Assembly (NCBI GenBank): GCA_023150275.1
Contig: JAKLLG010000011.1
Location: 1 to 64,000 of the forward strand
DNA from: Rhodocyclaceae bacterium
GTDB lineage: Bacteria > Pseudomonadota > Gammaproteobacteria > Burkholderiales > Rhodocyclaceae
Direction of reading: 5' to 3'
DNA: 64,000 nucleotides
Part shown: piece after piece, positions 53,170 to 62,806 of the stretch
Position numbering within the stretch: the first letter of the stretch is position 1
Layout of the letters: each line of letters starts with the position of its first letter
Position numbers and translations under genes: made by a program
Notes under the pieces: model-generated
Databases searched by the model: none
Seen by the model: the letters and a program-made list of their open reading frames with translations, nothing else
Told to the model about the DNA's origin: nothing

Positions 53170-54852
53170 TCACTCGCTGGCCGGGTCGTAAAAACGGAAG
53201 GCACCGCGCCCGGTCTGCTTGACCAGATACATGGCCGCGTCGGCGTGGCGGATCAAGCCGTGAACATCGCTGCCGTCATCCGGAAAAACGCTGATCCCGA
53301 CACTGGCCGGCGCAAGCACTGTCTGCCCCTCGATCTGGCAGGGTGGCGTCAGCGTCTCGATGATCTTGTTCGCCACGTGCGTGAGTTCGTCACGACTGTG
53401 CACATCGGGAACGAGCACAACGAATTCGTCTCCCCCCAGCCGCGCAACCGTGTCGACCGAGCGAACGCAGCTTCGCATGCGCTGCGCCATCTCCCGCAGC
53501 AAGGCATCACCGGCGGCATGCCCGAGCGTGTCGTTCACCTGCTTGAAATGGTCGAGATCGAGATAGAGCAGCCCGACGCGCGTTCCCTGCCGGTTGGCCC
53601 GTTCAACCGACTGCTCGAGACGATCCATCAACAAGGATCGGTTAGGCAAGCCGGTAAGCGGATCGTAGTGCGCAAGCCGGTCCAGACGTTCCTCGACCGA
53701 CTTTCGTTCCGAGGCATCGTAGAAGATTCCGGAATAGTGGGTCGGAGCCCCCTGCCGATCGCGAATGACGCTGATCGAGAGATACTTCGGGTAAATGCTG
53801 CCATCCTTGCGACGATCCCACACATCGCCCGCCCAATGGCCGGTTGCCAGCAGCGTACGCCACAGCTGTTCGTAGAATGACCGGTCGTGACGGCCGGATT
53901 GCAGCAAGCGTGGATTCCTGCCCACGGCTTCTTCGCGTTCGTAGCCGGTGAGCAGCGTGAACGCGCGATTGACGGCGACGATGCTCCCTTCCAGCGTCGT
54001 CACGAGCATTGCGTGGTTCGTCGCGTCGAAGATTTTCGCGGACAGGGAAAGCTGTTCTTCGGTCTGCCGCAGTTCGGTGACGTCATCGCCGATCAGGATG
54101 GTGTTGCGCGCATTCCCTGCGGCATCGCGCAGCACGATCGAATGCCACGCGACATGACGCATCGTACCGCCAGCCCCTTGCATGCTGCTCTCGAACTCGG
54201 CCGGAAAGCCCGCGACCTGCTGGCCACCGGGATAGAGAAAATCCAGCAGTTCCCGCTGCAGCGGCGCCAGATAGCGCTCGAACAGCGGCGAATCCATCAG
54301 TTCAACGCCGCTCGCACCGAGCAGACGGCACAGTCCGGCATTGGAATACTGGACATGTCCGCGGCGATCGAGCACAACACCGATCAGCCGCGTCTCGCGC
54401 AGCAGGGCAACGAGCTGGCGAGCGGAGCGCTCGGCATCGGCGTCGCCTTCCTGGTAGGAGGTGACGTCGAGGCAAACACCAACGAATCCGACAACCCGGC
54501 CGTTGGCGCCGGTCTTCGGCATGCCCTGATTGACGAACCAGCGATAGGCCCCGTCGGCTCTTTGGTAGCGAAACAGCTGACGGATGGGTTCGCCATCGTT
54601 GAGCGCGCGCTGGAGTCCCGCGCGCACGGTGGCCAGATCGTCGGCGTGCACGCGATCAAGCCATGCGTCGCCGCATTCCGCGGCGAAAGCACGGCCGGTG
54701 AACTCGCACCAGGATGGACTGACGAAATCGCACGCACCCGCCGCGTCGAGCGAAAACACGAGCATTTGGGCGGGATCGGCGAGGTAGCGAAAACTCTCCT
54801 CCACCGCATCCACCTCCCCACCACCGCTTCCATGGTCGATTCGATCGCTCAC
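53170..54852 (-). CDS. PAS-PAS-PAS-GGDEF diguanylate cyclase
   Basis: A 560-residue soluble protein with three PAS regions (about 20-130, 150-265 and 270-390) and a C-terminal GGDEF domain. The active site is ARLGGDEFVVLV, and the inhibitory RxxD (RSVD) stands five residues before it, so it should make cyclic di-GMP with product feedback. There is no EAL domain and no membrane segment, so sensing is cytoplasmic. It is convergent with the chemoreceptor gene, a reasonable neighbour for motility control. Confidence 0.93.
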   Translation of the reverse strand: MSDRIDHGSGGGEVDAVEESFRYLADPAQMLVFSLDAAGACDFVSPSWCEFTGRAFAAECGDAWLDRVHADDLATVRAGLQRALNDGEPIRQLFRYQRADGAYRWFVNQGMPKTGANGRVVGFVGVCLDVTSYQEGDADAERSARQLVALLRETRLIGVVLDRRGHVQYSNAGLCRLLGASGVELMDSPLFERYLAPLQRELLDFLYPGGQQVAGFPAEFESSMQGAGGTMRHVAWHSIVLRDAAGNARNTILIGDDVTELRQTEEQLSLSAKIFDATNHAMLVTTLEGSIVAVNRAFTLLTGYEREEAVGRNPRLLQSGRHDRSFYEQLWRTLLATGHWAGDVWDRRKDGSIYPKYLSISVIRDRQGAPTHYSGIFYDASERKSVEERLDRLAHYDPLTGLPNRSLLMDRLEQSVERANRQGTRVGLLYLDLDHFKQVNDTLGHAAGDALLREMAQRMRSCVRSVDTVARLGGDEFVVLVPDVHSRDELTHVANKIIETLTPPCQIEGQTVLAPASVGISVFPDDGSDVHGLIRHADAAMYLVKQTGRGAFRFYDPASE

Positions 54853-55000
54853 CGCTTCACGCTCCTCTCGCGACGTAAGACTGCGGCACCGCCCGTCACT
54901 CCTGACAACTCACAGCATGATCCTGCCGCTAAAGCAAAGAGAGCGCACGCGGCAGCGCAACAAGGGAGGTTCCGGACAGGAGATATGCAGAACAGAGTCG

Positions 55001-55456
55001 CTATTGCCAGCGGGCTGCGGCGCAGTCGTCCGCTTCCCGCGCATCAACCCAGCGCGCGCCCTCGGGCGTTACTTCGCGCTTCCAGAACGGGGCACGGGTC
55101 TTCAGGTAATCCATGATGAACTCGCAGGCGGCAAAGGCCTCGCCGCGGTGCGCGCTGCTGACGGCAACGAACACGATCTGGTCAGTCGGCTGCAGCACGC
55201 CGACGCGATGGATCACCGTCGCCCCGTACAATTCCCAGCGTCCGCGCGCCTCGGCAACAATGCTCTCCAGTGCCTTCTCGGTCATGCCCGGGTAGTGCTC
55301 CAGCGCCATCTCCGAAACCCCGGATCCGTCGTTGCGATCGCGCACCAGACCGATGAAACTCGCCACGGCGCCGATGCGTGCATCGTCCGCACGCAATGCC
55401 GCAGTCTCGGCGCCGACATCGAAATCCGCTTCCTGCACGCGTACGGTAAATGCCAT
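55001..55456 (-). CDS. moaE: molybdopterin synthase large subunit
   Basis: A 151-residue MoaE. It has VASFIGLVRDRNDGS, AVSSAHRGEAFAACEFIMDYLK in part, and the active-site Lys region KTRAPFWKRE. With MoaD it inserts two sulphurs into precursor Z to give molybdopterin. It starts 1 nt after the moaD stop and ends the mobB-moeA-moaD-moaE operon. Confidence 0.96.
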   Translation of the reverse strand: MAFTVRVQEADFDVGAETAALRADDARIGAVASFIGLVRDRNDGSGVSEMALEHYPGMTEKALESIVAEARGRWELYGATVIHRVGVLQPTDQIVFVAVSSAHRGEAFAACEFIMDYLKTRAPFWKREVTPEGARWVDAREADDCAAARWQ

Positions 55457-55457
55457 G

Positions 55458-55709
55458 TCAGCCTCCGGTCACCGGCGGGAAAAAGGCGATCTCGTCGGCA
55501 TCCTTCACCGGCGTGTTGCTGCGCGCCATTTCCTGATTCACCGCACACTTGAGGTTCCTCACCGATGCCAGCGTGGCCCACTCGCCGCCGCGTTCGGCAA
55601 GCATCGCCAGAACGCCGCCGACATCGGCAACGCCGGCCGGCAGCTCAAGGTCTTCACCGGCTGTCCCCAGCTTTTCGCGCAACGATGCGAAATAGAGAAT
55701 CTTGATCAT
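55458..55709 (-). CDS. moaD: molybdopterin synthase sulphur-carrier subunit
   Basis: An 83-residue ubiquitin-like sulphur carrier. It begins MIKILYFASLREKLG and ends FPPVTGG, with the C-terminal Gly-Gly that becomes the thiocarboxylate. It lies 12 nt after moeA and 1 nt before moaE. Confidence 0.96.
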   Translation of the reverse strand: MIKILYFASLREKLGTAGEDLELPAGVADVGGVLAMLAERGGEWATLASVRNLKCAVNQEMARSNTPVKDADEIAFFPPVTGG

Positions 55710-55721
55710 CTCGATACAGCC

Positions 55722-56927
55722 TCAGTTGAGCAACTCGGAGAACGGTATGAAGCGCACCAGATCGCCACGCGCGACAGCCTGCCCCGGTGGATTGTCGACG
55801 AGTCCGTCGGCCTGCACGCACGAAGAAAGGACGCCCGATCCCTGGCTCGGGAAGAGGTCGACGCCGCCCTGCTCGTTGGTCAGCGCGCGCAGGAACTCGC
55901 GACGGCCATCGGGACGCGACCAGTCGTAGTCGGCACGCAGCAGATAGGACTTCGGCAGCACCTTGTCCACGCCCGAGAGGCGCAGCACAAAGGGCCGCAC
56001 CAGGGTCAGGAAGGTGACGAAGGCCGAGACCGGATTGCCCGGCAGGCCGATGAAGGCGCATTCCTTGTCGCCGCTCGTCACCGCGCCGAAGGCCAGGGGC
56101 TTGCCCGGCTTGATGCCGATCTTCCACATGTCGAGGCGACCCTCGGCTTCCACCGCCGGCTTGATGTGGTCTTCCTCTCCGACCGACACCCCGCCGGAAG
56201 TGATGATGAGATCGTTGTCGGCAGCCGCCGCACGCAGCGCAGCGCGCGTCGGTTCGAGCTGATCCGGCACCAGCCCGAGATCGCGCACCTCGCAGCCGAG
56301 GCGTTCGAGCAGCGCCACCAGTGCAAAGCGGTTGGAGTTGTAGATCGCCCCCGGCGGCAACGGCTCGCCGGGCATGCGCAGTTCGTCGCCGGTAAAGAAG
56401 ACCGCCACACGCACGCGGCGCAGCACCGGCAGCGTGGCCAAGCCCACCGAGGCGGCGAAGGCCGTGTCCTGCGGCCGCAGGCGTGCACCGGCGGCGAGGA
56501 TCTGCGCCTCCACCGTGACGTCCTCGCCGGCACGGCGGATATGCTCACCGACTTTCGGCACATGATTGATGACGACGGCGCCATCGGCATGCTCGCAGCG
56601 CTCCTGCATCACCACCGCATCGGCGCCGGCCGGAATCGGCGCACCGGTGAAGATGCGCGCAGCCGTACCGGGCTGCAGATGCGCGCCGACCGTGCCGGCC
56701 GGAATGCGTTGCGACACCGGCAGCGTGGTGCCGGCGACCGTCACATCGGCTGCGCGTACCGCGTAGCCGTCCATCGCAGAGTTGTCGAGCGGCGGCACCG
56801 CGAGGGTCGAGTGCTGCGCCTCGGCGAGCACGCGCCCGGCCGCTGCAATGGTCGGCATGGCCTTGGTTTCGCTCACCGGCACACAGCCGGCAAGCAGCTT
56901 CGCTAGCGCTTCGTCAAACGAGAGCAT
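55722..56927 (-). CDS. moeA: molybdopterin molybdenumtransferase
   Basis: A 401-residue MoeA that inserts molybdate into adenylated molybdopterin. It has [55 protein letters not shown] and [13 protein letters not shown]. The start ATG 56927 ([14 protein letters not shown]) gives the normal family N-terminus. It overlaps the mobB 3' end by 14 nt. Confidence 0.97.
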   Translation of the reverse strand: MLSFDEALAKLLAGCVPVSETKAMPTIAAAGRVLAEAQHSTLAVPPLDNSAMDGYAVRAADVTVAGTTLPVSQRIPAGTVGAHLQPGTAARIFTGAPIPAGADAVVMQERCEHADGAVVINHVPKVGEHIRRAGEDVTVEAQILAAGARLRPQDTAFAASVGLATLPVLRRVRVAVFFTGDELRMPGEPLPPGAIYNSNRFALVALLERLGCEVRDLGLVPDQLEPTRAALRAAAADNDLIITSGGVSVGEEDHIKPAVEAEGRLDMWKIGIKPGKPLAFGAVTSGDKECAFIGLPGNPVSAFVTFLTLVRPFVLRLSGVDKVLPKSYLLRADYDWSRPDGRREFLRALTNEQGGVDLFPSQGSGVLSSCVQADGLVDNPPGQAVARGDLVRFIPFSELLN

Positions 56928-57444
56928 CGTGGTTTCCTTGCAGTTCCAGGGTTGTAACGACGAATTCGGCAATCGCATCGATGTCGTTGAGATCAAGCAC
57001 CGGCAGGTGCGTCTTGACCGGCTCATCGGTCGCCACCGCGACGACGTTCGGATTCTCCGGCCACAGCGGCGGCTTGCCGTTGGCCGGGCGATAAACCTCC
57101 AGCTTCGGCACCGGCTCGTTCTTGAAGCCCTCGACCAGTACCAGATCGCAGGGCGAGAAGTGCGCGAGGTATTCGTCCAGCGTCGGCTCCGGTTCGTCGC
57201 GCAGCTCGTGCAGCAAGGCCCAGCGCTGCGCGCCGGTGAGCATCACCTCGCTCGCCCCGGCCTCACGGTGGCGGTACGAATCCTTGCCCGGGCGGTCGAT
57301 GTCGAAGCCGTGGTGGGCGTGCTTGATGACCGAAACCTTCAGGCCGCGCGCGGTGAGGCGCGGGATCAGTTGCTCGATCAAAGTGGTTTTTCCGGAGCCG
57401 GAAAAACCGGCCACCCCGAAGACCTTCATGGCGAATGCTTTCAT
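56914..57444 (-). CDS. mobB: molybdopterin-guanine dinucleotide biosynthesis adaptor MobB
   Basis: A 176-residue P-loop GTPase with Walker [11 protein letters not shown] and [24 protein letters not shown] in part, typical of MobB. It assists MobA and Mo-cofactor delivery. Starts at 57453, 57444 and 57429 are all in frame; AGGTAG lies upstream of the first. I use 57444, while family alignment would allow 57429 (MKVFGVAG). It heads the molybdenum cofactor operon; no moaA, moaC or mobA is in the window. Confidence 0.93.
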   Translation of the reverse strand: MKAFAMKVFGVAGFSGSGKTTLIEQLIPRLTARGLKVSVIKHAHHGFDIDRPGKDSYRHREAGASEVMLTGAQRWALLHELRDEPEPTLDEYLAHFSPCDLVLVEGFKNEPVPKLEVYRPANGKPPLWPENPNVVAVATDEPVKTHLPVLDLNDIDAIAEFVVTTLELQGNHDALV

Positions 57445-57701
57445 GGTCGCCATTCTACCTGCTGGCGCCGAGAGGAAACTCCAACTGACACCGGTTCCGG
57501 GTCGCAATAAAGGCCAAAAATACCCCGCCGATTCGCCATCAACCCCGCCCAGCACACCGAGCGATTAAATAGTCAATCGCTCACGTTGTAAATGACTCCG
57601 GGGTAGCAGCTCCACTTCCCATCACTCCGGGTGCAGGGCGCAGGTTGGCGGCGGGCCGGAGAATGGGCTATAACGCTTGCAACCGCTGGGGGAGGCGCAC
57701 C

Positions 57702-60290
57702 ATGAAAAAATCCATTGCCGGGTTCATCTTCCTTGCCCTGATGGGGTCCGGGCTTGTCCGGGCCGCGCAGCCGCCCATTACGGTGGATTGCAGCAAGCCG
57801 CTGGAGGTGATCAAGCCCGTGCCCGTCGATGCGCAATCCAACTGCCCTGCCTGCGCCGAAGCCTACTCCTTCATCACCATCGACATCGAGTCCATCAATC
57901 GTGTAGCAGAAGAAATCAACAAGGAAAACGCCACCCTGCGCGCCCTTTTCTGCAACACCGACAACACGCCAAAGATAGCCAAGCCACCGGAGGACTGTCC
58001 AACACCCAAGCGCGTGGAGTTATCCATGATATGGGCCGGTCCAGAGGCCGGTCGTTTCAAGGGGCATGAACGGGCAGCTGCGCGTTTGGGAACACTGATA
58101 GACCAAGAAACATACTACAGCCTGGATGAAATGTTCAGCATCATCGCGGAAAAGGTAGGGCAACCAGTGGATGTGACCGGGCGATGTGGAAATTGCCTGA
58201 GCATCCTGCGATTGACCGCGCATGGTGACGAGAAGGATTCGCTAGGCCTGCGCATCGGGCCAGCCATTCTCTCTCCGCAGGAAGTCGATGCAAATGGCGT
58301 GAAACCAACTGCCAGTCGAGAGGTCCTTGACGTCATGATGCGGCTGCGCGGCTACATGTGCAATGATGGCCTCTTGCAGATATATCAGTGCAATGCCGGC
58401 TCCGGGGAGAAGGGTAAACAGGTTGGCCAAGCAGTGGCTGACTACATGGGCATCGATGTGACCGCACCCGATTACTCGGTATCCATGGGCTATTGCCAGT
58501 CCATACCCGACAGCTTGAATGATGCAAACGACCCGGCCAAGAGTGGCTGGCATCCGTTCCGCCCGAAGGACAGGGTCGATTCTCATGACGCCTGGAAACA
58601 ACACCAAGCGCGCATCATCCAGAACCGAATCAAGCTGCTGATGGAGAAACGGGACCGCCTGCTAAGGCAACTCGAGGAAGACCGTGTCGCCTATCGGGAA
58701 TGCGTACGAGAGCAATGCCCGCCACCTGTCCCCACCACACCCCCCATCGGCGTTATTCCCGGGAGTGGAGCCAGCACCGAGCCGGCCAAGGCTGAACCCG
58801 GCAGGACGTGGAGAGTGGAGAATCCCTGTCCAGAATGTGAGCAGCACAAGGCGGCGGCAGAAAAGGCATACAAGGCTGCGGCCGTTGTCGACGAAAGCAT
58901 CAACAAGCTGCGCAAGCCGATTGCCGATGCACGTTCACGGCAAAAAGCAGCACAGGGACGAATTGCACGCTTACAGACAGAGATTGACGCCATCGCCTCG
59001 CGGCGAGATGGCGGAAGCGCCTATGACCCACAGTCCGGAATTACTACCGAATCTGTGACCCAGCCCGATGGTCGGGTGCGAATCACCGTGCGCGATGCCA
59101 GTGGCAAGGTGCTGGAAGAGCGCTTCCGCGAGCGGCGGGACGTGGCCAAGCTGCGCGAGCAGATGACGGCCGAAGAGAAGAAGCTGGCCGAAATCGACCG
59201 GAAAGTTGGTGAACTGCAGGCCGAAATGAACCGTCTGGTAGCAGAACGCGATGCGCACCTGAAAGCGGCAGAGAAAGCCTTGGCCGATTTCCGGGACTGC
59301 CTGAAGAAGCGCTGCGGCGTGGTGGAAAGATCTGCCTGCGTATTTCCACCGGTGAAGCCCATTACCATCGGCCCGCGTGAAACTTTTGGCTATGGCGAAA
59401 CTCAGGTAGCGGCCGATGTGGGCAAGGTGGCAATCGGCATCCTGGGCGGATTCCTCGGCGGCAGGGGTGGTGGAAGCGGTGGGCACGGTGGCGCCCCCTT
59501 CCAGGGCGGACCTTCGGGTGGAGACAAGCCGCAATTGGCCGACGACCCGATCCGAGACAAGCAGACATTCTCCGACGCGCAGACCGGTACAGCGATCAAG
59601 GTCGGCGGCCAGTACCGTCCAGACGGCAAGCTGCTGGTAAGCGTGGATGTCGACAAGGCCGAAGACAAGGGTGTAGTACATCAGGCCGCGCTGGAGCGAT
59701 TGGCGCCGCAGCCGGATGGTTCGTGCAAGACGCAGATAGCGGAGCCCATCGAGTGGCTCCATTACGAAATTTGGGAAGACTGGTGGGCGAAGATCCGCAT
59801 CCAGCGCTTCGAGAGCGTCGACGGCGGTCCCTGGCGCAAGACACACGACACCGGCTGGCGCGACTGGGGCAGCGGCTCGCAACTACTCGAGACCGGCACC
59901 CTGCCGGCTGACCAGATTCCACGTACCGCTTGGGGCTCAATGGGTGCCGACCGTGCCTTTGGTGGCCCGCGCTCGGCCGGCGCGGTGTTCGATCCGGGAA
60001 AACCCGTGCTGACCGGGCACCCGGCACCAGAGCGACTTGTAGTGCATGTCACCCAGCCAGGCAAGGATCCGGTGACGACGGTGCCGTTCGTGCTCTATCC
60101 GACTTACGGCAACGACGGGAAAGTCAGTTACGGCAATACGGCGCCGGAGTTCGACAAGTGGTTGAAGGAGAGCAGCCGGCCGAAGCCCGGAGAACTCGAC
60201 AAGGTATTCAAGGATCCGCCCCCGGGGCTGGGTGGCAGCAAGAGATTCGACCCGGCAAGCCCGCCGCGCGCAGGTGATCGTTTCGAATAG
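57702..60290 (+). CDS. large secreted protein of unknown function with possible His/Cys domain
   Basis: An 862-residue exported protein. The signal peptide is 1-22 (ending LVRAA). Region 160-270 has LRLTAHGDEKDSLGLRIG with His 174, then LLQIYQCNAGSGEKGKQ with Cys 230 and ADYMGIDVTAP. This spacing recalls the His-Cys dyad of DUF4347/C80-like caspase-fold peptidases. Two coiled-coil regions (about 300-345 and 395-560) carry CPxC/CxxxC pairs at their ends (CPECEQ, ECVREQC, CLKKRC). A Gly-rich linker (GGRGGGSGGHGG) leads to a C-terminal beta-rich part. GGGGGAGG precedes the ATG. It stands alone, and I know no family for the whole protein. Confidence 0.85.
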   Translation: MKKSIAGFIFLALMGSGLVRAAQPPITVDCSKPLEVIKPVPVDAQSNCPACAEAYSFITIDIESINRVAEEINKENATLRALFCNTDNTPKIAKPPEDCPTPKRVELSMIWAGPEAGRFKGHERAAARLGTLIDQETYYSLDEMFSIIAEKVGQPVDVTGRCGNCLSILRLTAHGDEKDSLGLRIGPAILSPQEVDANGVKPTASREVLDVMMRLRGYMCNDGLLQIYQCNAGSGEKGKQVGQAVADYMGIDVTAPDYSVSMGYCQSIPDSLNDANDPAKSGWHPFRPKDRVDSHDAWKQHQARIIQNRIKLLMEKRDRLLRQLEEDRVAYRECVREQCPPPVPTTPPIGVIPGSGASTEPAKAEPGRTWRVENPCPECEQHKAAAEKAYKAAAVVDESINKLRKPIADARSRQKAAQGRIARLQTEIDAIASRRDGGSAYDPQSGITTESVTQPDGRVRITVRDASGKVLEERFRERRDVAKLREQMTAEEKKLAEIDRKVGELQAEMNRLVAERDAHLKAAEKALADFRDCLKKRCGVVERSACVFPPVKPITIGPRETFGYGETQVAADVGKVAIGILGGFLGGRGGGSGGHGGAPFQGGPSGGDKPQLADDPIRDKQTFSDAQTGTAIKVGGQYRPDGKLLVSVDVDKAEDKGVVHQAALERLAPQPDGSCKTQIAEPIEWLHYEIWEDWWAKIRIQRFESVDGGPWRKTHDTGWRDWGSGSQLLETGTLPADQIPRTAWGSMGADRAFGGPRSAGAVFDPGKPVLTGHPAPERLVVHVTQPGKDPVTTVPFVLYPTYGNDGKVSYGNTAPEFDKWLKESSRPKPGELDKVFKDPPPGLGGSKRFDPASPPRAGDRFE

Positions 60291-60617
60291 GGCCGCGCGC
60301 ATGCTGCGGCACGAGATCGAAAACCAATCATGTGGATACTGGCAAACATCCAAGAACCTCGGTCGATACTTGCCACCACCTGGAATGCCTGATCGCTGCA
60401 AACATTTCGACGCTACCAAACGCTCACTCGACGGGTGGGGCGCCACGACCCCACCGGCGTATCCGGGTGGGCGCCTGGCGGCATGATTCATCCTTGCGGG
60501 CGTGACCCTGCCGCGTCGTCTCTTCGCATCAGGCACCCACCCGAACGCGTCAACGCGCTCGTCTAACCGAGGGTTCCAGGATCATTCGCTGCGCCGCAGC
60601 AGCCCTGCGCGACTCGG
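60291..60617. other. 327-nt gap without recognised gene
   Basis: It holds a GGTGGGG/CCCCACC hairpin (60434-60440 with 60449-60455) lacking a T-run. I see nothing else. It may be the ancestral downstream flank of the gene whose 3' end is duplicated at 60618. Confidence 0.4.
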
Positions 60618-60796
60618 CCCCCGGCACCTCGAACACCGGCGCAAACCCGCCGTTCGAAGTGCGGAAGTAGGTGGCCTGCCCCTGATGGGGCCGTGCCGTG
60701 ACGAGCTGAACACGGCCGGTATCGGCACAGATGCTCGTGGCATGCCTTGAACTGCAGAGGCTCATCGGCGACGTTCAGATGCTGCTCGGAGGGCAG
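60618..60796 (-). pseudogene. frameshifted copy of the 3' end of the gene at 62807-64000
   Basis: The segment from CCCCCGGCACCTCGAACAC (60618) to GCTCGGAGGGC (60784-60794) matches 62821-62996 of the intact gene in the same orientation, by eye in about four of five bases. The two ends differ by one base in offset, so a frameshift is present. Recognisable peptide remains include VQLVTARPHQGQATYFRT and GGFAPVFEVPGA. Homology stops where the stop codon of the ATPase gene begins (60797). Confidence 0.85.
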
Positions 60797-61540
60797 TCAA
60801 ACCGGCAAATCGTCACCGAAAAGGTATTCCAGACGCCGTGGGTAGTTGTTCAGGAAATCCCTGGTCACCAGATAGTGCTCTGTATCTTCGTACGCCACTT
60901 CGCGGATTCCGTCATCGTCGAGCATCATGATCTTGGCATTCGGATAGGCCAGCAGTATCGGCGAGTGCGTGGCAATGATGAATTGCGACTCGTTTTGCAC
61001 CAGGCCGTGAATGGCGGACAAGGCGGCGAGCTGCCGGTTTGGCGAGAGCGCCGCCTCGGGCTCGTCGAGGAGATACAGCCCCCTCCCCGCGAACTTCGTC
61101 GTAAGCAAGGTGATAAATGCTTCACCATGCGATCGACTGTGCAAGGACTTTCCCCCGTAGCCTTTCAGATAGCCGACCTCGTCCATGTAGCTCGCGACGT
61201 TGTAGAAACTTTCGGCACGCAGAAAGTAGCCATCATCGGGCATTCTGAAACTGCGTGTCGGGCGCAGATGCCGGAATAACTCCGATGTCGTTTCTGCGGA
61301 CTGGAACTGTACGCTCCTGGTCCCTCCCTCCGGGCCGAAACCGCAGAGAAGTGCGATCGCTTCGAGAAGCGTAGACTTTCCAGAGCCGTTTTCACCTACG
61401 AGAAAAGTAACGTCGGGGTGAAACTCGAGAACACCCATCTCGCGCACGGCAGGTACGCTATACGGGAAGGCGCCGAAATCGACGTCGACATCGTCCCGAA
61501 ACGCCACGGACTTGAGATAGGGTTTTGGAGCGATGGCCAC
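60797..61540 (-). CDS. SMC/ABC-like AAA ATPase (COG3910 type)
   Basis: A 247-residue soluble ATPase. Walker A GENGSGKST (49-57) is followed by a short lid, then LYLLDEPEAALSPNRQLA (Walker B and signature-like) and IIATHSPILLAYP with the switch His. It lacks long coiled coils. Such single-domain RecF-like ATPases occur alone or in defence and repair modules. It follows the other ATPase gene by 21 nt and ends exactly at the pseudogene fragment. Confidence 0.9.
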   Translation of the reverse strand: MAIAPKPYLKSVAFRDDVDVDFGAFPYSVPAVREMGVLEFHPDVTFLVGENGSGKSTLLEAIALLCGFGPEGGTRSVQFQSAETTSELFRHLRPTRSFRMPDDGYFLRAESFYNVASYMDEVGYLKGYGGKSLHSRSHGEAFITLLTTKFAGRGLYLLDEPEAALSPNRQLAALSAIHGLVQNESQFIIATHSPILLAYPNAKIMMLDDDGIREVAYEDTEHYLVTRDFLNNYPRRLEYLFGDDLPV

Positions 61541-61561
61541 GACTATCCTCGCATGCCCGAC

Positions 61562-62674
61562 TCAATGTTCGGTGATCGATGGCGAGGCACAGCAAGCCGC
61601 CTCGAATGCCTTGTAGATCTCCGCCAGCGAATAACCGGCACGCGAGACTGGCCCAAGGCGCTCAACCGCCAGCTGCTGCCGGACAGTGTTACCGCTGCAT
61701 AGCCGTGCGATCAATGCTTGCGCTTCCGGCTCGGCCAACTGCCGCACGAGAACCCGTGCAAAGCATCGTCCCGGTCGCACCAGAGCGTCGTCAAGGTCAC
61801 CAACATTAGGCAGGTTCGTCGAAAAGATAATCTTCCGCCCCTGCGAGCGGACGACGCCATCGGCAATGGTCAGGAAACGATGCAGATGCTCGTTCCCTTC
61901 GCTTCGCGGCTTCAGCAGATGGTCCGCATCCTCGACAACGAAGGCGTCATCCCAGCCGGTAATGAACTTGACGAAAATCTGGTCGCACTCAAGCGCCTTT
62001 TTGTCGCCGGTATAGAGCGCTTGCGCCTCGCCTCCACGCCGTCGCGAAATTTCGCCGAGGATCGCGCGAATCAGGCGCGTCTTGCCCGTTCCCGGCGGCC
62101 CCTGCAGCACCAGCACCGTTTCGCGCGCGTCCAGATAGCGTGTGATGAAATGCTTTACTCCGCCTGCAATTTCGGGATAGGCCTCGTCAACCAGCACGTC
62201 GTCGGCCAACTCTTCGATACCCGCGCTTTCCAGTTCGCCCTTCGAAGTCAAGAAATGCCAGTCGATCGAAAACATCGGTTCGGTAATCCGTGCAGCACCA
62301 GCCAAACCGAGGAGTTGTCCCCGCACCCTTTCCGCCCGATCAATCGAATCCGACCAGATATTGAAATGACATGAACAATAGTCCGATTTCCTGCCTCCGT
62401 AAGCAACGACAAGGACGCCATCGCCATCGAGGATCATCGACGAGGAATCGAGCCGCTGCGCCCTCCAGCCGGAGGTAAGCGCGATGGCATCAAAATGCGA
62501 CTCAAGGTGAGTGCGAACGGCATAACGCAGGTTACGGTACACCGGGTAGCGTGAAACGCCTTTCTCCATCGCTTCGGCGATCCGAGACTTCAACACGAGA
62601 TCGCCAAACTGCCACACCTGCGCAGAAAGCTGTGCTGCAACTCCGTTTCCGGTCATTCCGGTACGTTCATTCAT
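61562..62674 (-). CDS. BCS1-like AAA ATPase
   Basis: A 370-residue AAA protein. The N-terminal 170 residues are of unknown type with CSCHF near 100. The AAA domain has Walker A GPPGTGKT (192-199), Walker B AFVVEDADHLL (Asp replaces the second acidic position's usual neighbour), sensor 1 IFSTNLP and arginine finger region LVRPGRCFAR. This resembles bacterial BCS1/ATPase-family proteins seen in mobile or defence contexts. It is first in a two-gene operon with the ATPase at 60797-61540. The start ATG 62674 has a loosely spaced GAGG. Confidence 0.88.
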   Translation of the reverse strand: MNERTGMTGNGVAAQLSAQVWQFGDLVLKSRIAEAMEKGVSRYPVYRNLRYAVRTHLESHFDAIALTSGWRAQRLDSSSMILDGDGVLVVAYGGRKSDYCSCHFNIWSDSIDRAERVRGQLLGLAGAARITEPMFSIDWHFLTSKGELESAGIEELADDVLVDEAYPEIAGGVKHFITRYLDARETVLVLQGPPGTGKTRLIRAILGEISRRRGGEAQALYTGDKKALECDQIFVKFITGWDDAFVVEDADHLLKPRSEGNEHLHRFLTIADGVVRSQGRKIIFSTNLPNVGDLDDALVRPGRCFARVLVRQLAEPEAQALIARLCSGNTVRQQLAVERLGPVSRAGYSLAEIYKAFEAACCASPSITEH

Positions 62675-62806
62675 TGAAACTTCGCCTCGTCACTGTTCGT
62701 TGAGAAAGTGCTCGCGTCGTATTGAAAACGCCGGCACAGCCGGTATCGGAACGCCGATTCTACATCACGATGTCATTGACAAAACCGGACAGAATCGAAA
62801 CAGCAA

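Noticed and set aside
57454-57701. Molybdenum-cofactor riboswitch upstream of mobB
   Set aside because: I looked for its conserved stems in the gap and saw none.
60434-60455. Hairpin GGTGGGG/CCCCACC as terminator of the secreted-protein gene
   Set aside because: No T-run follows on either strand and it is about 140 nt from the stop.
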